From Terebella lapidaria (taxonomy: Eukaryota; Annelida; Polychaeta; Terebellida; Terebellidae), in assembly GCA_949152475.1 (NCBI GenBank), contig OX424561.1, positions 7,068,001 through 7,132,000 of the forward strand: a stretch of 64,000 nt of DNA, given 5' to 3'. The notes beneath the pieces are model-generated. The model saw only the letters and a list, made by a program, of their open reading frames with translations. It had not been told where the DNA came from and searched no databases. The position numbers and the translations under genes were made by a program. Of the stretch, positions 1-10,861 are shown piece by piece. Every line of letters begins with the position of its first letter. Within the stretch, counting starts at the first letter, position 1.

Positions 1-499
1 TAAATAATTCAGTTAATTATTATAATCTGACGAATATTTTCGTTGAAGGGTGCAATTTTTTCATCACTATCGCCAATTTACGTGAACATTAGCGTCTCGG
101 CTGGATTTGAGAATAAATACATAACTACGGTGTGCATTCAGTCAACCGGGTATCACGTTTGTTCCTGTTGTCGAGTCATCGCTCACTTCTCACGCTTATC
201 CTTTATGTCAGTGCAAAATTCATTTGTTTTGGAGCAGTAAAGCTAGCACATTTGTTACGTTCTATTTTCTGACTACATCTTCACTTCTAACAATCATATG
301 CATTTATTTTTCGCTGTCCCACAGCGAGCTAATTTTTCGCTCGCAAAGTGCGGAAGATTGATTACCGTGGTATTTATCGTTGGCAATGTGTAAAAGTCGG
401 AAAGGGTTCCGAGTTCAACACCACCGCCTTCAACATTGATATTTCAGTGCTTATAAATATTCCGACGGTACGGTAAATTTATTGGACATTTCTCATATG
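1..499. other. No gene seen
   Basis: AT-rich sequence with only short open frames that show no recognisable motif. The gypsy remnant that follows cannot be traced convincingly to the left of about 500. Confidence 0.5.
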
Positions 500-1042
500 G
501 CATATAATGTCGCATATTTGTACCGTACAAGGTTGCAGTTTCCGTATCCACTTCCACCAGACAACGCCACAAGCATTTGTATGATCGTCGGTCTAAGGGA
601 CCAGTACTAGCTCTTGGAGACCGAATTTAGATCCGCAAGGTGGGATTTCAAGGCCCTCACAAGTTGGAGGACACTTGGAGTTCTACGGTCTATGTCATCA
701 ATAAACAGCCTGACGAGACAATACCTGTCTATCAAGTCATTCCGGAAGGGAAGCGTGGGCCCACAAAGACCCTTCACCGGAACCTCTTACTGCCTGTCGG
801 GAATCTGTTAGAGGAGGAGGATTTTAACTGTCCCCATTCTCCAGTCTCCAGAAAGCCTTCAACGAGAGCTACACGACAGGTTGAAGAATCGTCCGACAGT
901 GATTCGTCAATGTCATTTGTTGCCGTCACTTTAGTGGACGATGTTGCTGCTGGACCAGAGCAAGTTTTTGTGGATGATGTTGTCATTGAGGACCACCACG
1001 TGGATACTCTTCAGGAGGTGGCACCGTTAGAGTTAGTTCCAC
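500..1042 (+). mobile_element. Ty3/gypsy fossil, integrase C-terminal end (left part)
   Basis: The plus-strand translation resembles the C-terminal part of a Ty3/gypsy polyprotein. It has a GPHKLEDTW stretch, then a proline-rich linker and TLHRNLLLP, the usual ending of the integrase C-terminal domain in this family, followed by an acidic serine-rich tail. The element is old and broken and lacks everything upstream in this window. It is interrupted at 1043 by a DNA transposon; its coding end and LTR resume at 10862. The family assignment rests on motif recognition. Confidence 0.75.
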
Positions 1043-1066
1043 CCCAGCCGGCACCCGACGTTGGAT

Positions 1067-1097
1067 CATAGAAATATACCCACAGGGAAAGCCGACT
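1067..1097 (+). repeat. Left terminal inverted repeat of the P-like element
   Basis: Perfect 31-bp inverted match to 7462-7492. The outermost bases are CATAGAAATATACCC. Confidence 0.92.
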
Positions 1098-1224
1098 CAT
1101 CGTTTTGGTCGCTTGGTGCGCCACAGGTGTCGTATATGCACTAGCGCCACCAGCGGTTATGAGAGAAAAAAATGACACTTCGGAATTGACATTTTGAATG
1201 CTGACACTTTTGTCGTCACTGACC

Positions 1225-4200
1225 ATGGGAAAAGGGAAACCCGGCAGTGTGAATTGTTGCATTCCGGGATGTACCAATTATTACGAAAAAACAAAACTCG
1301 TATCACCCCCTGTCAGTTATCTGGGGTTTCCTAAGGCCGGCGTGAGCGAGGAACAGAACGAGTGGAGGCGGCGACTGATTCACAGCGTGCGGCGGGCGGA
1401 TAACAAGTTCTGCGCGGACACCCATCGCATCTGTTCCATCCATTTCGAGAAGAGATGTTTGATTTTTCACGGTAAGATGACAACAAATACACTAACTTAT
1501 ACAAACGAACTGAGCATGAAATCAGGACTATGAACCTCTATAAAGCACATGAATATCTGATACAAGTAATGTTGGTAGTAGTGTTAGTGTCACACCGGCG
1601 TATTATGCCGTATAGGCCTAGATCTACGTGACCCGGCCGCACACGCGACTCGGCCGCCTGTTGCCTCTCGTATATCATAGCGCTCGCAGCATCAGTATCA
1701 TATTCAATGATAAAATTTTCTCTATTCATCGTATTTGAGTAATTTGACATGATAGAACTCCAGGCTCAGCCATCGGTGCTCAGACTTTTGAGATCATTTC
1801 ATGACAGCCAGAAGCGGGAGAGATATAATTCTTCCAACCAAGCTGTCGTCCTTCGTTCACATGTTATTCCGAGTCCTGGTCACATTGCTGCTGCATGCGT
1901 TATGATTTGCATACTGGAGATAACGGGCGGCCGGGTCGCGTGTAGACCAGAGGATTACAGATGTATACACACATGAACTGACAAGTGATTTTGAGGCAGG
2001 AGCTTTGTGCACATTTGCCCGGGGACATTTGTTAAACCCCAAAAAACATCAACAATGTGAACACCTAAGAGTCAATATTCTTTGTTGTTAAGTTGTTGTT
2101 TTTTCATTGCCAGATACTAGTACATGTAGTTGATAAATGATGCTGAGCTGTGTAATCCTCAATAACTTATCTCAGACAAGTGATACTGACACTTGAATTG
2201 TTTGACAAGCCATGAAAACGGCAAAAAACAGAAGTTCTGATGATTACGGAAAAATAATCAAGATTCGGTGTTGTTTCACCATACTATGGTGTTGGGAGTG
2301 GAAGTGTTCTGATCAAAGTAGGATGTATATTGATAAACGCACAACATGTAGATGCATGATTCTTCCACCAATATAATATGTCTAATAGACAAAACTGTAA
2401 ATTGTGAACAAATACAGGGAAGGGATTCAAATTGGTTAAGGGTTCCTTACCAACTTTGAATATGCCCATCGAAGTCCCTTGCAAGACTTCACGCCAGTTC
2501 TCTCCCTTCCCGGGACGTGTGACATAGGCTCTGGCCAGCATGTCGGACTGTACGGGGTTCCTTCCCCGAGGCAGACCGCGGCTCGCCAGGCCCCTCCAGC
2601 TAACACCGTGGTGATGAACCAGTTTCTGAACGGTGTCCGTAGGCCTGGGAGTGTCGGGTGGGCTGTTACCTGGTTACCGTTAATGCTAGAGTGGTTACCG
2701 TGTCCGCAGTGACCTCCGGTGAGCGGCTCCGCAAGGACTCGCGGTGAGAGGACTATCCTCGAGGATCCCGAAGAGCGGACGATAGTCAATAACTTTACAT
2801 TACCAAACATATTTTGATCACTAGGGTATATTTCGGAAATACTTGGTACATATTGGATGTGAATCATTTTATAAACATTGTTTGTTTCAGGATCGAGGAA
2901 GGATTGTGGCCTCTCATGTTCTAGTGTTTATGACTGTAGGCATAAATAACAACCTGAAGACCTCTCTCGGGCACTTTGCCACTCGCAACCTGACTTCAGA
3001 TGCCCTTTTCCCTCTGCTGTGGGAAGCAGTGGCCTATGTGGAGCAGCAAGGTCTGAAGGTAATTATGGATCCCTATATCATGTATGACGGGCATATACAT
3101 AGACAGAAGCAGCTATCATGGCTTTCCTACAGCATGTACATGTATATGTGACATTGGATTGTCACAGTGTATGTCCTTGAAAAAGGTATAGTCATGTGTA
3201 GAAACCACCGAGTGGTCTTTACATATGATTTTAGGAGTGTTGATTTGCTGACAATATTATTGGGTGTCAACATATAACATATAAGGTAGTTTCTGTGACA
3301 TGTGATAAGGCTGCGGCCAACCAGAGACTCTTCCGACTACATGGCCAAGGAAAGGTGGTACATCAGACGCCGAACCTTCACGCGAAGGAGCATCGAATGC
3401 TGTATTTCATCTCTGATCCACCGCACCTTATTAAAACTGTGCGCAATAACTTGGAACACTCCAAATCTGGTGGAACCAGATGTTTGTGGGTATGTTAAAG
3501 TACTCCAACTACTATTGATGAAATATGTTGGAACAAACACTGATTAAGCTGGAATTCGGATTTATGTGGCATTCTCTACTGCTGAGTGTGACAACCGAGT
3601 AAAACATCTCTAGATTTAGAATACTCCATGCCACTGAAACTAAAATGCTTTCATGGTTGTATGATTCTGATGGAAATGTATTTGTGTATCTGTTCTGGGG
3701 AAGGCACGCAGGTTTTTTTCCTAATTTATATGTTTATAATTTGCTCTTTTCACTGGTACAGATCAATGACAAACACATATTCCAAGTGTTCATCGATGAT
3801 GCGACTGGAACACTGAAGCGGACAAAACTAAGGGAAAGAGCATGTGCACCTAACTCCATCGTCCCGGATGTCTGTGAGACTGGCAGCTCAGGTAAGTTAT
3901 TCAATGTACCTGGTATGGTTTGTTTTCTTCGTATTTGAGAATCTGAAGGGGAAATATATATATGTATCAACTACATTTACATGATAATATATTTACAGGT
4001 TCTCAGTCGCACAGTGGGTTTGGTGCTCAAGGAGTACCACGGCCAAGATGTCCAGGAGACAGCGGATTTCATCTTGAAATGTGATCGGTTCTTTGACTGT
4101 CTTAACGTGCGGTCATTTTCAGAACATGTGACATGTGAACATGTGACGAAGCGAAAGACGGACCTGGTTCCTTACAGAGCTGTGAATGATCCGAGATTCC

Positions 4201-5115
4201 AGGTCCGAATAGTTTCCATAATGATTGGAAATATTTGCACGATGAAAGAACATTACTGTATGTGAAGTTCGGTACTTGTTGCATTAAAAATTTTGAATAT
4301 TCATTGGTTCTGACAGTTCCTTCAAGACTTTGAGGCCTACCTTACTAACTGGAAGGCCAGTGTTGAAAACAGAGAAGGATTCTCAAAGGCTGAGAAAGAA
4401 AAAATGTTCCTGTCTCTGCCCACGTACGAAGGAATTCTCACGACAGGTTTGAAAATATTGTTGAAACCAATTTCATGATGCCAATTAAAATGTGAATGGT
4501 GAATTGGTAAATACTAAAATCTTATTTCTTATTGAACCTTCAACCCCTTGATTCAATTCAGATATACATGTATATGCATGCAAAGAAGTGGCCTAAAATA
4601 CAGTTAACTCATATAATGATTTATTTCTTCATTCTACAGTCCGTGGCTTCATCGCATGCACCAGATATTTGCTCAACAGTGGTGTGCCCTACATTCTGAG
4701 CAACACATTCTGCCAAGACCCGATAGAGGAGCACTTTGGCGGGCATCGAGGCCTGGGGCAACGGTCAAAAAACCCGTCTGTGTTTGAGTTTGGGTTAGTG
4801 TTACTTGATATTCTTTCTCCCTGGTTTTCATATTTATTTCACCTAAGCGAATGGGAATACATGTATGTAGGATGTTTATCTGTCCTAGGTGAATGCATGC
4901 CAGCTTCTTGACATGCACACATATTCAAAATTCAGGTGAATCTACCTGGTTTATTTTCAATCTGCTATGCTTCCAGGCACCAGGAGAACAAACTCCATCT
5001 TCAGCGGTCACTGGCCTTCCAATTCCACCCCAAAGGGAACACTTCTGGACGCCGCAGCCAGGCTGAGGCCATAGAAGTCAGTGATGAGCCCTTGCCAAAG
5101 ATCAAGAGGCACTGA
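1225..5115 (+). CDS. THAP-domain P-element-like transposase, multi-exon
   Basis: The predicted DNA transposase acts in the nucleus on the element's own ends. Exon 1 (1225-1471) starts at an ATG in a strong context (GACCATGG). It encodes a THAP zinc finger: CCIPGC near residue 12, the invariant W in NEWRRR, then CSIHF. Later exons fit canonical splice sites in consistent phase: 2891-3057, 3286-3489, 3762-3891, 3999-4202, 4317-4446, 4640-4793 and 4977-5115. They carry the RNase H-like core of P transposases (VTCDKAAANQRLF, SDPPHLIKTVRNN), the insertion region, and the C-terminal block DPIEEHFGGHRGLGQR before a basic tail ending KRH. No stop interrupts these exons. The exon or exons linking the THAP finger to the core (1472-2890) were not found, and the join of the 3286-3489 and 3762-3891 exons is unproved. 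The transposase is probably recently active or recently dead. Confidence 0.8.
2430..2790. other. GC-rich island inside the transposase gene, unexplained
   Basis: This stretch is much richer in G and C than its surroundings and is open on both strands over 230-430 bp. None of the translations resembles the missing part of the transposase. It could be an undetected exon or a small element inserted in an intron. Confidence 0.4.
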
Positions 5116-5436
5116 TTGAAGCACTTATCAAAGTCTTTGTAATACTTATGGTTGGCGAAATGCTGGTGTTTATTAATTTGACACATATCTAATCTCTTTA
5201 ATGATCCTGAATATCATGCTTTTTTAACTGCATAATTGTTTGGATATGCATTTTAGCATACAATTCATTGTTACAAGTAAGAATATGGGGTGGTTCACCA
5301 TCCATGTCCAATTTATTCAAGATACTGGTGAAATGTCACGAAGGTCGAACATATACAAATACCTTTATACTAATCTGAAACCAGTAATATTACTACATGT
5401 AACTGAATGCATCAGAAACTTGGTTCCGAGGAAAAA

Positions 5437-7239
5437 TTACAATGCATCTCGGAGTGCTTTTGCCTGTCTTGTTCCTTTAGTTAGGCGTATGTGCTGGTCA
5501 ACCATTTTTCGACATTTATGATGAGCCCTAACAAGGAAAAATAAGTTGCTAAAATCTTCGAAATAGCTTTCCTTGTCCTCCACTGATGAATCAGACTGTC
5601 TGAGCGCATCAAAAAATGAGGCTGAAGTGTTGTCACTACATATGGTCTGGATAAATTTTCCTCTGTCAACAGACTCCAAGCCACGGAATGCCTTCTCCAT
5701 CTCGAGCACTACCTGAACTATATCTTGAGATGGTACAGTTAAACCACCACGATTCTTTAACTTGATCAAACCAGAGGCTTCCTTTTATCTGACTTTAGGA
5801 ACTTGGTTTCGGGCCGTGACTGTAACTTCATGAGTATATACCCTGTGATATACTCGATGATCTCCTCATCACGGTCCGTCACGTCTGGGGGCTGTTGTTG
5901 TGGTGCCTCACTTCCATAATTATCAGAAATTAATTGCTTCATTACTTGCAGTGACACAAAAGATGATGCCTGTTTGTCGCCACTGACAGAAGTAATTTCA
6001 TCCAGGTTTTGTGCAAGTGTGGAGTGAAAACTTTCCCACACCCTGTCCCTGCATGACTGTAGATCCAGTCGCCTGTCCACTAAGCAGTCATTGATCCATG
6101 TCAGCTTACTGTGCAAGTCTGATGCTGTGAAATAATTATGCAAGGCACATTTTCAATTTCTCGCCATCAGTTACTCTAGTATCATGTCATTGTCTGTTTG
6201 TAATTCAAATGCAATGTTCTTCAATATCTCGTATGCACTATGGATAGCTCATCTATGCTCATTTGTCAATAATCTACCTGCGCATTGTCTAATGGATGTC
6301 TTTGTGTCTAGTCCCAGCATGGGGTTGTCAGAAGATGACTGTAGGGCACCTTGGACTATCTCCAGTGACAGCATAATTTTGGGCTGAAATTTGTATCATA
6401 TATTTTTCCTTACTGCGAAAATCCATGGTTGGGACACTTCAGATCAATATATTCAATTATTGTCAATGCTCTATTGAATTTCATGTAAAGTTGATGTGTA
6501 TCAAGAAAATATGTTCAGAAGTCATAGCAAACACATTTTGGAAAACCTCGATTGTCTAACTAGGTATTTATCATGAATATGTACTGTACATATATATATA
6601 TACTGGTGGATCTATGTGATGACGAATTTTTGAATAAATGTATTTCTGGGAAAAAAAATTGGATTATCATTTCAAATATGGCTCTGAATATTTATTCAAT
6701 TTTTAACCTTATATTATATCTATTTAGGATATTTGTTAAGAGCACCTTGGACTTGGCACGTGGAGCTTATTTCCTCATCCCCTTGAGCTCCTCAGCTGAC
6801 ACCTCTGTTCCTAACTCCTGCATAAATATATATGATAGTAGATTCTAGTCAGAAATGATTCAAATACAAGATCCCAACTGTTTACCATATAGGGTTCAAG
6901 AATAACCAAATTAATAAATAGAAAATTAGGAGCTACTTAGCATCATCAACATAATAGAATTAAAATTCATAGATCTTCATCTGGAAAAAAATCAATAATT
7001 TGGTTCAATAGAACTATGTGTAGCTATATCTATTACGCCAGCAAAGTTTAGGCTTTTAAATGTACGGTTGGATAAAGTTATATTCGTGCCTTGTCCCTAT
7101 CCTGTCATTCAGTGATGGGCTATCGTTAATGAATTTAACTCACAGAAAGCACAGCCGACAGGTCAGCAGTGGCCATGGTGATGGAAAGGTAGAATCCAGC
7201 AAACAAGTTGCTCTGCAATTTGTCAGTAACGAAGGCTAA
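5437..7239 (-). pseudogene. Second, convergent multi-exon gene of the P-like element (decayed)
   Basis: Minus-strand exons fit splice consensus and phase: 7239-7144 (phase 0 at both ends), 6817-6746 (24 codons), 6383-6278 and 6124-5437. The first translates LAFVTDKLQSNLFAGFYL; the third has KIMLSLEIVQGALQ and DNPMLGLDTKTS; the last has EEIIEYITGYILMKL, then LKNRGGLTVPSQDIVQ and a helical C-terminus. This last block resembles a C-terminal region seen beside P/THAP-type transposases; I cannot name a family. Two lesions are visible: an in-frame TAA within the 6817-6746 exon (after MRK) and a one-base frameshift near 5783 between SDKRK and the SGLIKLKNRGG frame. A first exon nearer 7400 was not found. 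It lies wholly inside the terminal repeats, tail to tail with the transposase and 320 bp from its stop codon. Confidence 0.6.
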
Positions 7240-7461
7240 CTGAACAAATCAACTAGGTAGACAATATATTTCATGGATGGGAATCCAAATACTTGTAAAA
7301 CATGCAATGTTTACACAATTGTCGGCAGTTACAATGAAAAAAAAGCAACAGTCAATACTGCACTCGTGATCACATGATCACATGACTCAAGAGCTCTCAT
7401 AATTGGTGGTGGCGCCACTGTCGAGACAACATATTTGGGCGATAATAGGGGATTGTAGCGC

Positions 7462-7492
7462 AGTCGGCTTTCCCTGTGGGTATATTTCTATG
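7462..7492 (-). repeat. Right terminal inverted repeat of the P-like element
   Basis: Reverse complement of 1067-1097 without mismatch. The following GTTGGAT matches the 7 bp before the left end. Confidence 0.92.
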
Positions 7493-7870
7493 GTTGGATC
7501 AACGTTGAAAATACGTGGAATTATGTCACGACGTCGTCAACGTTGTATCAACGTTGAAACAACGGTGAAAACTGACAGACTGTGGGACACAGCTCGTCGA
7601 AATAACGTTGACAATATCAACGTTAATCTTGAATAACACCAATTTTCACATGACTCCACAAATGCACCTTATTCAGCATCAAGTCACGATTAGACGTGTA
7701 AACACTCATATATCAGATTTATCTAGACCTTCCAGCCCCATGTATGCATACCCGGGCCATATAAATTAGTATAGCGCATCTCGATAGGGATACATATGTG
7801 TACATTTGATAGCGGTACAGCGGATTCACTCATGACCTACATAAATCAGTCGGCACCGCATACTATCACT

Positions 7871-10463
7871 ATGGGAAAATGCACCGCCAAGACCAACCGA
7901 GGGCTGAGGGACCCAGAATGCATCACTTTTCGTGACGTCACATCTTCCGCTTCTGCCATTTTGTTTCAAGTTTCTGAGGAAGTGGCAGCTTTGAAATCCG
8001 ATAAAATCTCAGGTAAGTTTTGTCATCCATTATCGTGTAGCCGTTAGATATATTTGCAATACTTTTGAGATCAACTAGATTATAATCGTGAGCGATCTCT
8101 GTTGGCAATCAAATAGTATACTGATGAATTCCCGGCAATAATAACACTTGTGGTTGTTGACATGACACGGTCTTGTGATATAAAAAAAACAATCTCGTTT
8201 ATAGACCTCTAGCTGTTAGTTTCACGAGACTGTCGATACATAGAAGCTATGATCGTCCGTCTCCGGTTATTGATTTTATATTTTAGTATTGGTTGATATC
8301 ATTTTGTTTGTATGAGTCTGTTTCATGGCGATAACGCGAGTCACGAGTGGGACAAAATACTTATAAATGAACACTGATAGGTCTAATATACTACATTAGT
8401 CTACATGGCCGATATCATGAAACTGTCACCCTGGTGCGTGATACATGTATTGCGGAATTGTCAGATATACTTACCTGCTTGTTTTTATGTAGACTTCATT
8501 GATGAAACTTGAATATGATTAGATCTCATTAGACCAGGCCGGGCATTAGATCACAATCCACATGACATGTGGTTCCAGCGCTGCCCTTGTGCTGCAGCTC
8601 CCCCACAGCGCTGTACACAGTAACTCCCCCACCCATCAGGCCTCATGCTCTCCCATGTACATCCACAAACACCACATACTGACACAGGCACAGACCCAGT
8701 CCCACGGTACGTATTTTCTCCACAAGTTTTACACGCTTACATGACCCCCACACCGCTAAAAGAAATAGGAATGGGGAAATATTTACTCACATATTGTTGC
8801 AATCATCATATCGTAGGGAAAGTTTGTATTGCGATGCGGAGCCTTATATATTGCCTGGACTGATACAAAGTAACCAGGCTGTAGCTGGTGATAGGTCCAT
8901 ATCATAAAGTGGTTTGAGTCAACTGTGAGAGGTTTTGAATAACGAAATGCTATTTTGTACTGGGTAGCAACTAAATGAAATAACTTTCTTGCAGTATGCC
9001 TTGAAATATGATTAATATTCCTGAAATTTTCACATTGACTACTGTTGTACAATATTGGCACATCAGTACTGTCATTACGAGAAACTTTGATAGAGCCTGA
9101 ATAATATAATATAGGCAATAATATCAGGGGCATACACCTATATGCTGTGGTCGATGATCTAGTAGCCTGAATCATATTGTTAGTTGTTGTGTATGTATTT
9201 TCGCATAATAGATTGAAGACTATTTCAATCTGTTATTATCATTATTTGTAATTTTTTCTTCATTGGAGAGTTCCGTGATATAGCTGCTGGCTATCGAATT
9301 ATCCAATTCATAAAAATATGTTTAAACTAAGACTATATCACTGTAGTGTAAGATGGAAGACTATAACACTGTATATATAAGGTGGTACATTTTCATTGCA
9401 GAGTTCCAGCAGCGGGTGTTGTACCTTCTAACACAGATTCGGATGGTCAAACAGGGCTGGGCCAGAGATATGAAGAGCCCGACTCGGAATTCAACATCCA
9501 ACAGACGGATTCTCAGTCCCTGGAGGCTTTACGGGATATCAATTTACAGCTGATTAATGATGGGGTCAGCGCAATTTAATGGTAACGTATATTTCTTGTA
9601 TATTCATACATGTAGGTCTCACAAAAGTAATTAATGGTAACGTTGTACATATTTCTTGTACATTCATAATGTAGGTCTCACAAAAGTAATTCTGAATGTA
9701 CACACATGCAATATCTGGTTGGTGAATTGTACTATTTTCCAGATACGATGCTTGTCTAAAGTTGGGGGCATATCCCTAGGGGATAACGCTAAGTTGATTA
9801 TGAGTCGGTAAGTTATTAAATGGTAACTATATTTATTGCATTCTGTTTTCAGGAGATTTCCAAGATTTTTAAGCCGACACTTCAGCACTTTTCTCTTTAT
9901 AGAACAAGACGTCAGATTACGTTTCTGACTCAGAATCTCTGCCGAGCCGCTGGTCATATCAGCCAAGGACGCTCGGCAGAGATCATGTGTCAAAAATGTA
10001 ATCTCCCATCATAGTATACATTTTATTTTAAATATTCAAAGAATTTTCAATGGATAGCATACTTGATTGAACACCAAAATTCATTTCTGGTGATTAGTAT
10101 TGTAAATAAAAACTGTGTTTATTCATATCATTCAGTCTGATGAGCTAATGGCTGCAATGAATATCCATGGCAAGCGAGGGAAGTTGGGATTCGGCGCCAC
10201 AAAACTTTTAGATGTTGTGAAAGGTATTTGATCTAACTTACTTTATTACATTTTTATTTTACATGACACAAATTTTGGTGGCTCGATCAGAACACTAACA
10301 ATATACACTGTGATGTCTTGTCTAAATCGAATGCATTGTTTTCTCTTCAGAAAGTGTCCTGAAGAACTTCGAGGGCACCGAAAGTGATGTGGAGGAGGCA
10401 ATATCAAAATTCCTGGAATATGCACCTGATAGATGTGGTGGAGGTGGACGTGCATGTAATTAA
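7871..10463 (+). CDS. DUF4806-domain protein, multi-exon
   Basis: Exons follow splice consensus with matching phases: 7871-8012 (donor GTAAGT), about 8640-8706 (after CATCAG, donor GTACGT), 9402-9564, 9743-9807, 10136-10223 and 10351-10463. The start is the ATG of MGKCTAKTNRG. The middle is a polar linker (TPHTDTGTDPVPR, SEFNIQQTDSQSLEALRD). The C-terminal part is a DUF4806 domain: LSKVGGISLGDNAKLIMSR, then SDELMAAMNIHGKRGKLGFG, then ESVLKNFEGTESDVEEAI and FLEYAPDR. The domain's function is unknown. Phase does not close between 9807 and 10136, where the family expects only about two residues; an exon is missed or the gene is damaged there. A polyadenylation signal follows at 10504. The gene lies inside the ACGTTG-repeat transposon, so it may be element cargo, not a host gene. 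Confidence 0.65.
9912..10004. repeat. Hairpin-forming miniature element in a DUF4806 intron
   Basis: About 34 bp beginning AGATTAC and ending CTCTGCCGAGC is repeated in inverted orientation (GCTCGGCAGAGATC to GTAATCT) with a short loop between. It lies where the phase of the DUF4806 exon series fails to close. Confidence 0.6.
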
Positions 10464-10503
10464 AGCACGTGCATGACGTGCATGTAAAGAGAATGTAAAT
10501 AGA

Positions 10504-10509
10504 AATAAA
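10504..10509 (+). promoter_or_regulatory. Polyadenylation signal AATAAA of the DUF4806 gene
   Basis: AATAAA lies 41 bp after the stop codon at 10461-10463 and is the first such signal downstream. Confidence 0.45.
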
Positions 10510-10634
10510 CCAATTCTGAACGAGACCAGAGTTACTTGATATTTCTTACATGAAATTTGGATTGCATGAAATGATTGATTCTGTCTGAATCATGACAGAG
10601 TTATATTCACAAGTTGATACACTGTGGAAATGCT

Positions 10635-10773
10635 GACGTAGAATTAACGTTGAGTTTCTGACGTAGAATTAACGTTGAGTTTCTGACGTAGAAACAACGT
10701 TGAGTTTCTGACGTTGATCCAACGTTGAATTTCTGACGTTGATTCAACGTTGAGTTTCTGACGTTGATCCAAT
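10635..10773. repeat. 25-bp tandem repeat, about 5.5 copies
   Basis: The unit is GACGTNGAWYNAACGTTGAG plus TTTCT. The first three copies have GACGTAG and the later ones GACGTTGATYCAACG, so the array has two variants in blocks. It forms the right subterminal region of the surrounding element. Confidence 0.85.
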
Positions 10774-10861
10774 TTCCATATCCAACAAAAACCCAACGTT
10801 GATCCAACGTCACGGACTGACGTCTGATCAACGTTGATCCAACGTAATGGTGCCCACTGGG

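Larger units (their letters stand above)
1067..7492 (+). mobile_element. P-like DNA transposon, 6.4 kb, with terminal inverted repeats and target duplication
   Basis: Positions 1067-1097 and the reverse complement of 7462-7492 are identical over 31 bp (CATAGAAATATACCC... ending CCGACT). This equals the terminal repeat length of the Drosophila P element, which also starts CAT. Both ends are flanked by GTTGGAT (1060-1066 and 7493-7499), a 7-bp direct repeat; P elements usually make 8 bp. Subterminal inverted repeats lie at 1144-1165 and 7394-7416 (GCGCCACCA, TTATGAGAG). The element holds a THAP transposase gene on the plus strand and a convergent second gene on the minus strand. It inserted into the ACGTTG motif of the surrounding element, so it is the youngest layer of the nest. 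Confidence 0.88.
1043..10861. mobile_element. DNA transposon with CCCAG...CTGGG ends and ACGTTG repeats, carrying a DUF4806 gene
   Basis: The left end (from 1043) and the reverse complement of the right end (to 10861) match over about 33 bp. They share CCCAG, then GGCACC, then ACGTTGGATCAACGTTG; on the left this last block now straddles the P-like insertion and resumes at 7500. Inside the right end is a 25-bp tandem repeat of the same motif (10635-10773). Without the P-like insertion the element is about 3.4 kb. It sits in the gypsy fossil, whose pieces flank it on both sides. Only AC flanks both ends, so a 2-bp target duplication is possible but weak. No transposase is recognised; the only gene inside is the DUF4806 gene. 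The superfamily is unknown. Confidence 0.6.

Noticed and set aside
2436-2867. 143-codon minus-strand frame overlapping the transposase intron
   Set aside because: The GC-rich island is open on both strands; no motif supports this frame.
8783-9175. 130-codon minus-strand frame in a DUF4806 intron
   Set aside because: No recognisable domain, and it lies opposite a well-phased exon series.
9353-9553. Alternative plus frame EFQQRVLYLLTQIR over DUF4806 exon 9402-9564
   Set aside because: It looks protein-like, but it runs to a stop before the exon's donor site; the other frame agrees in phase with the exons at 8640 and 9743 and leads into the DUF4806 domain.
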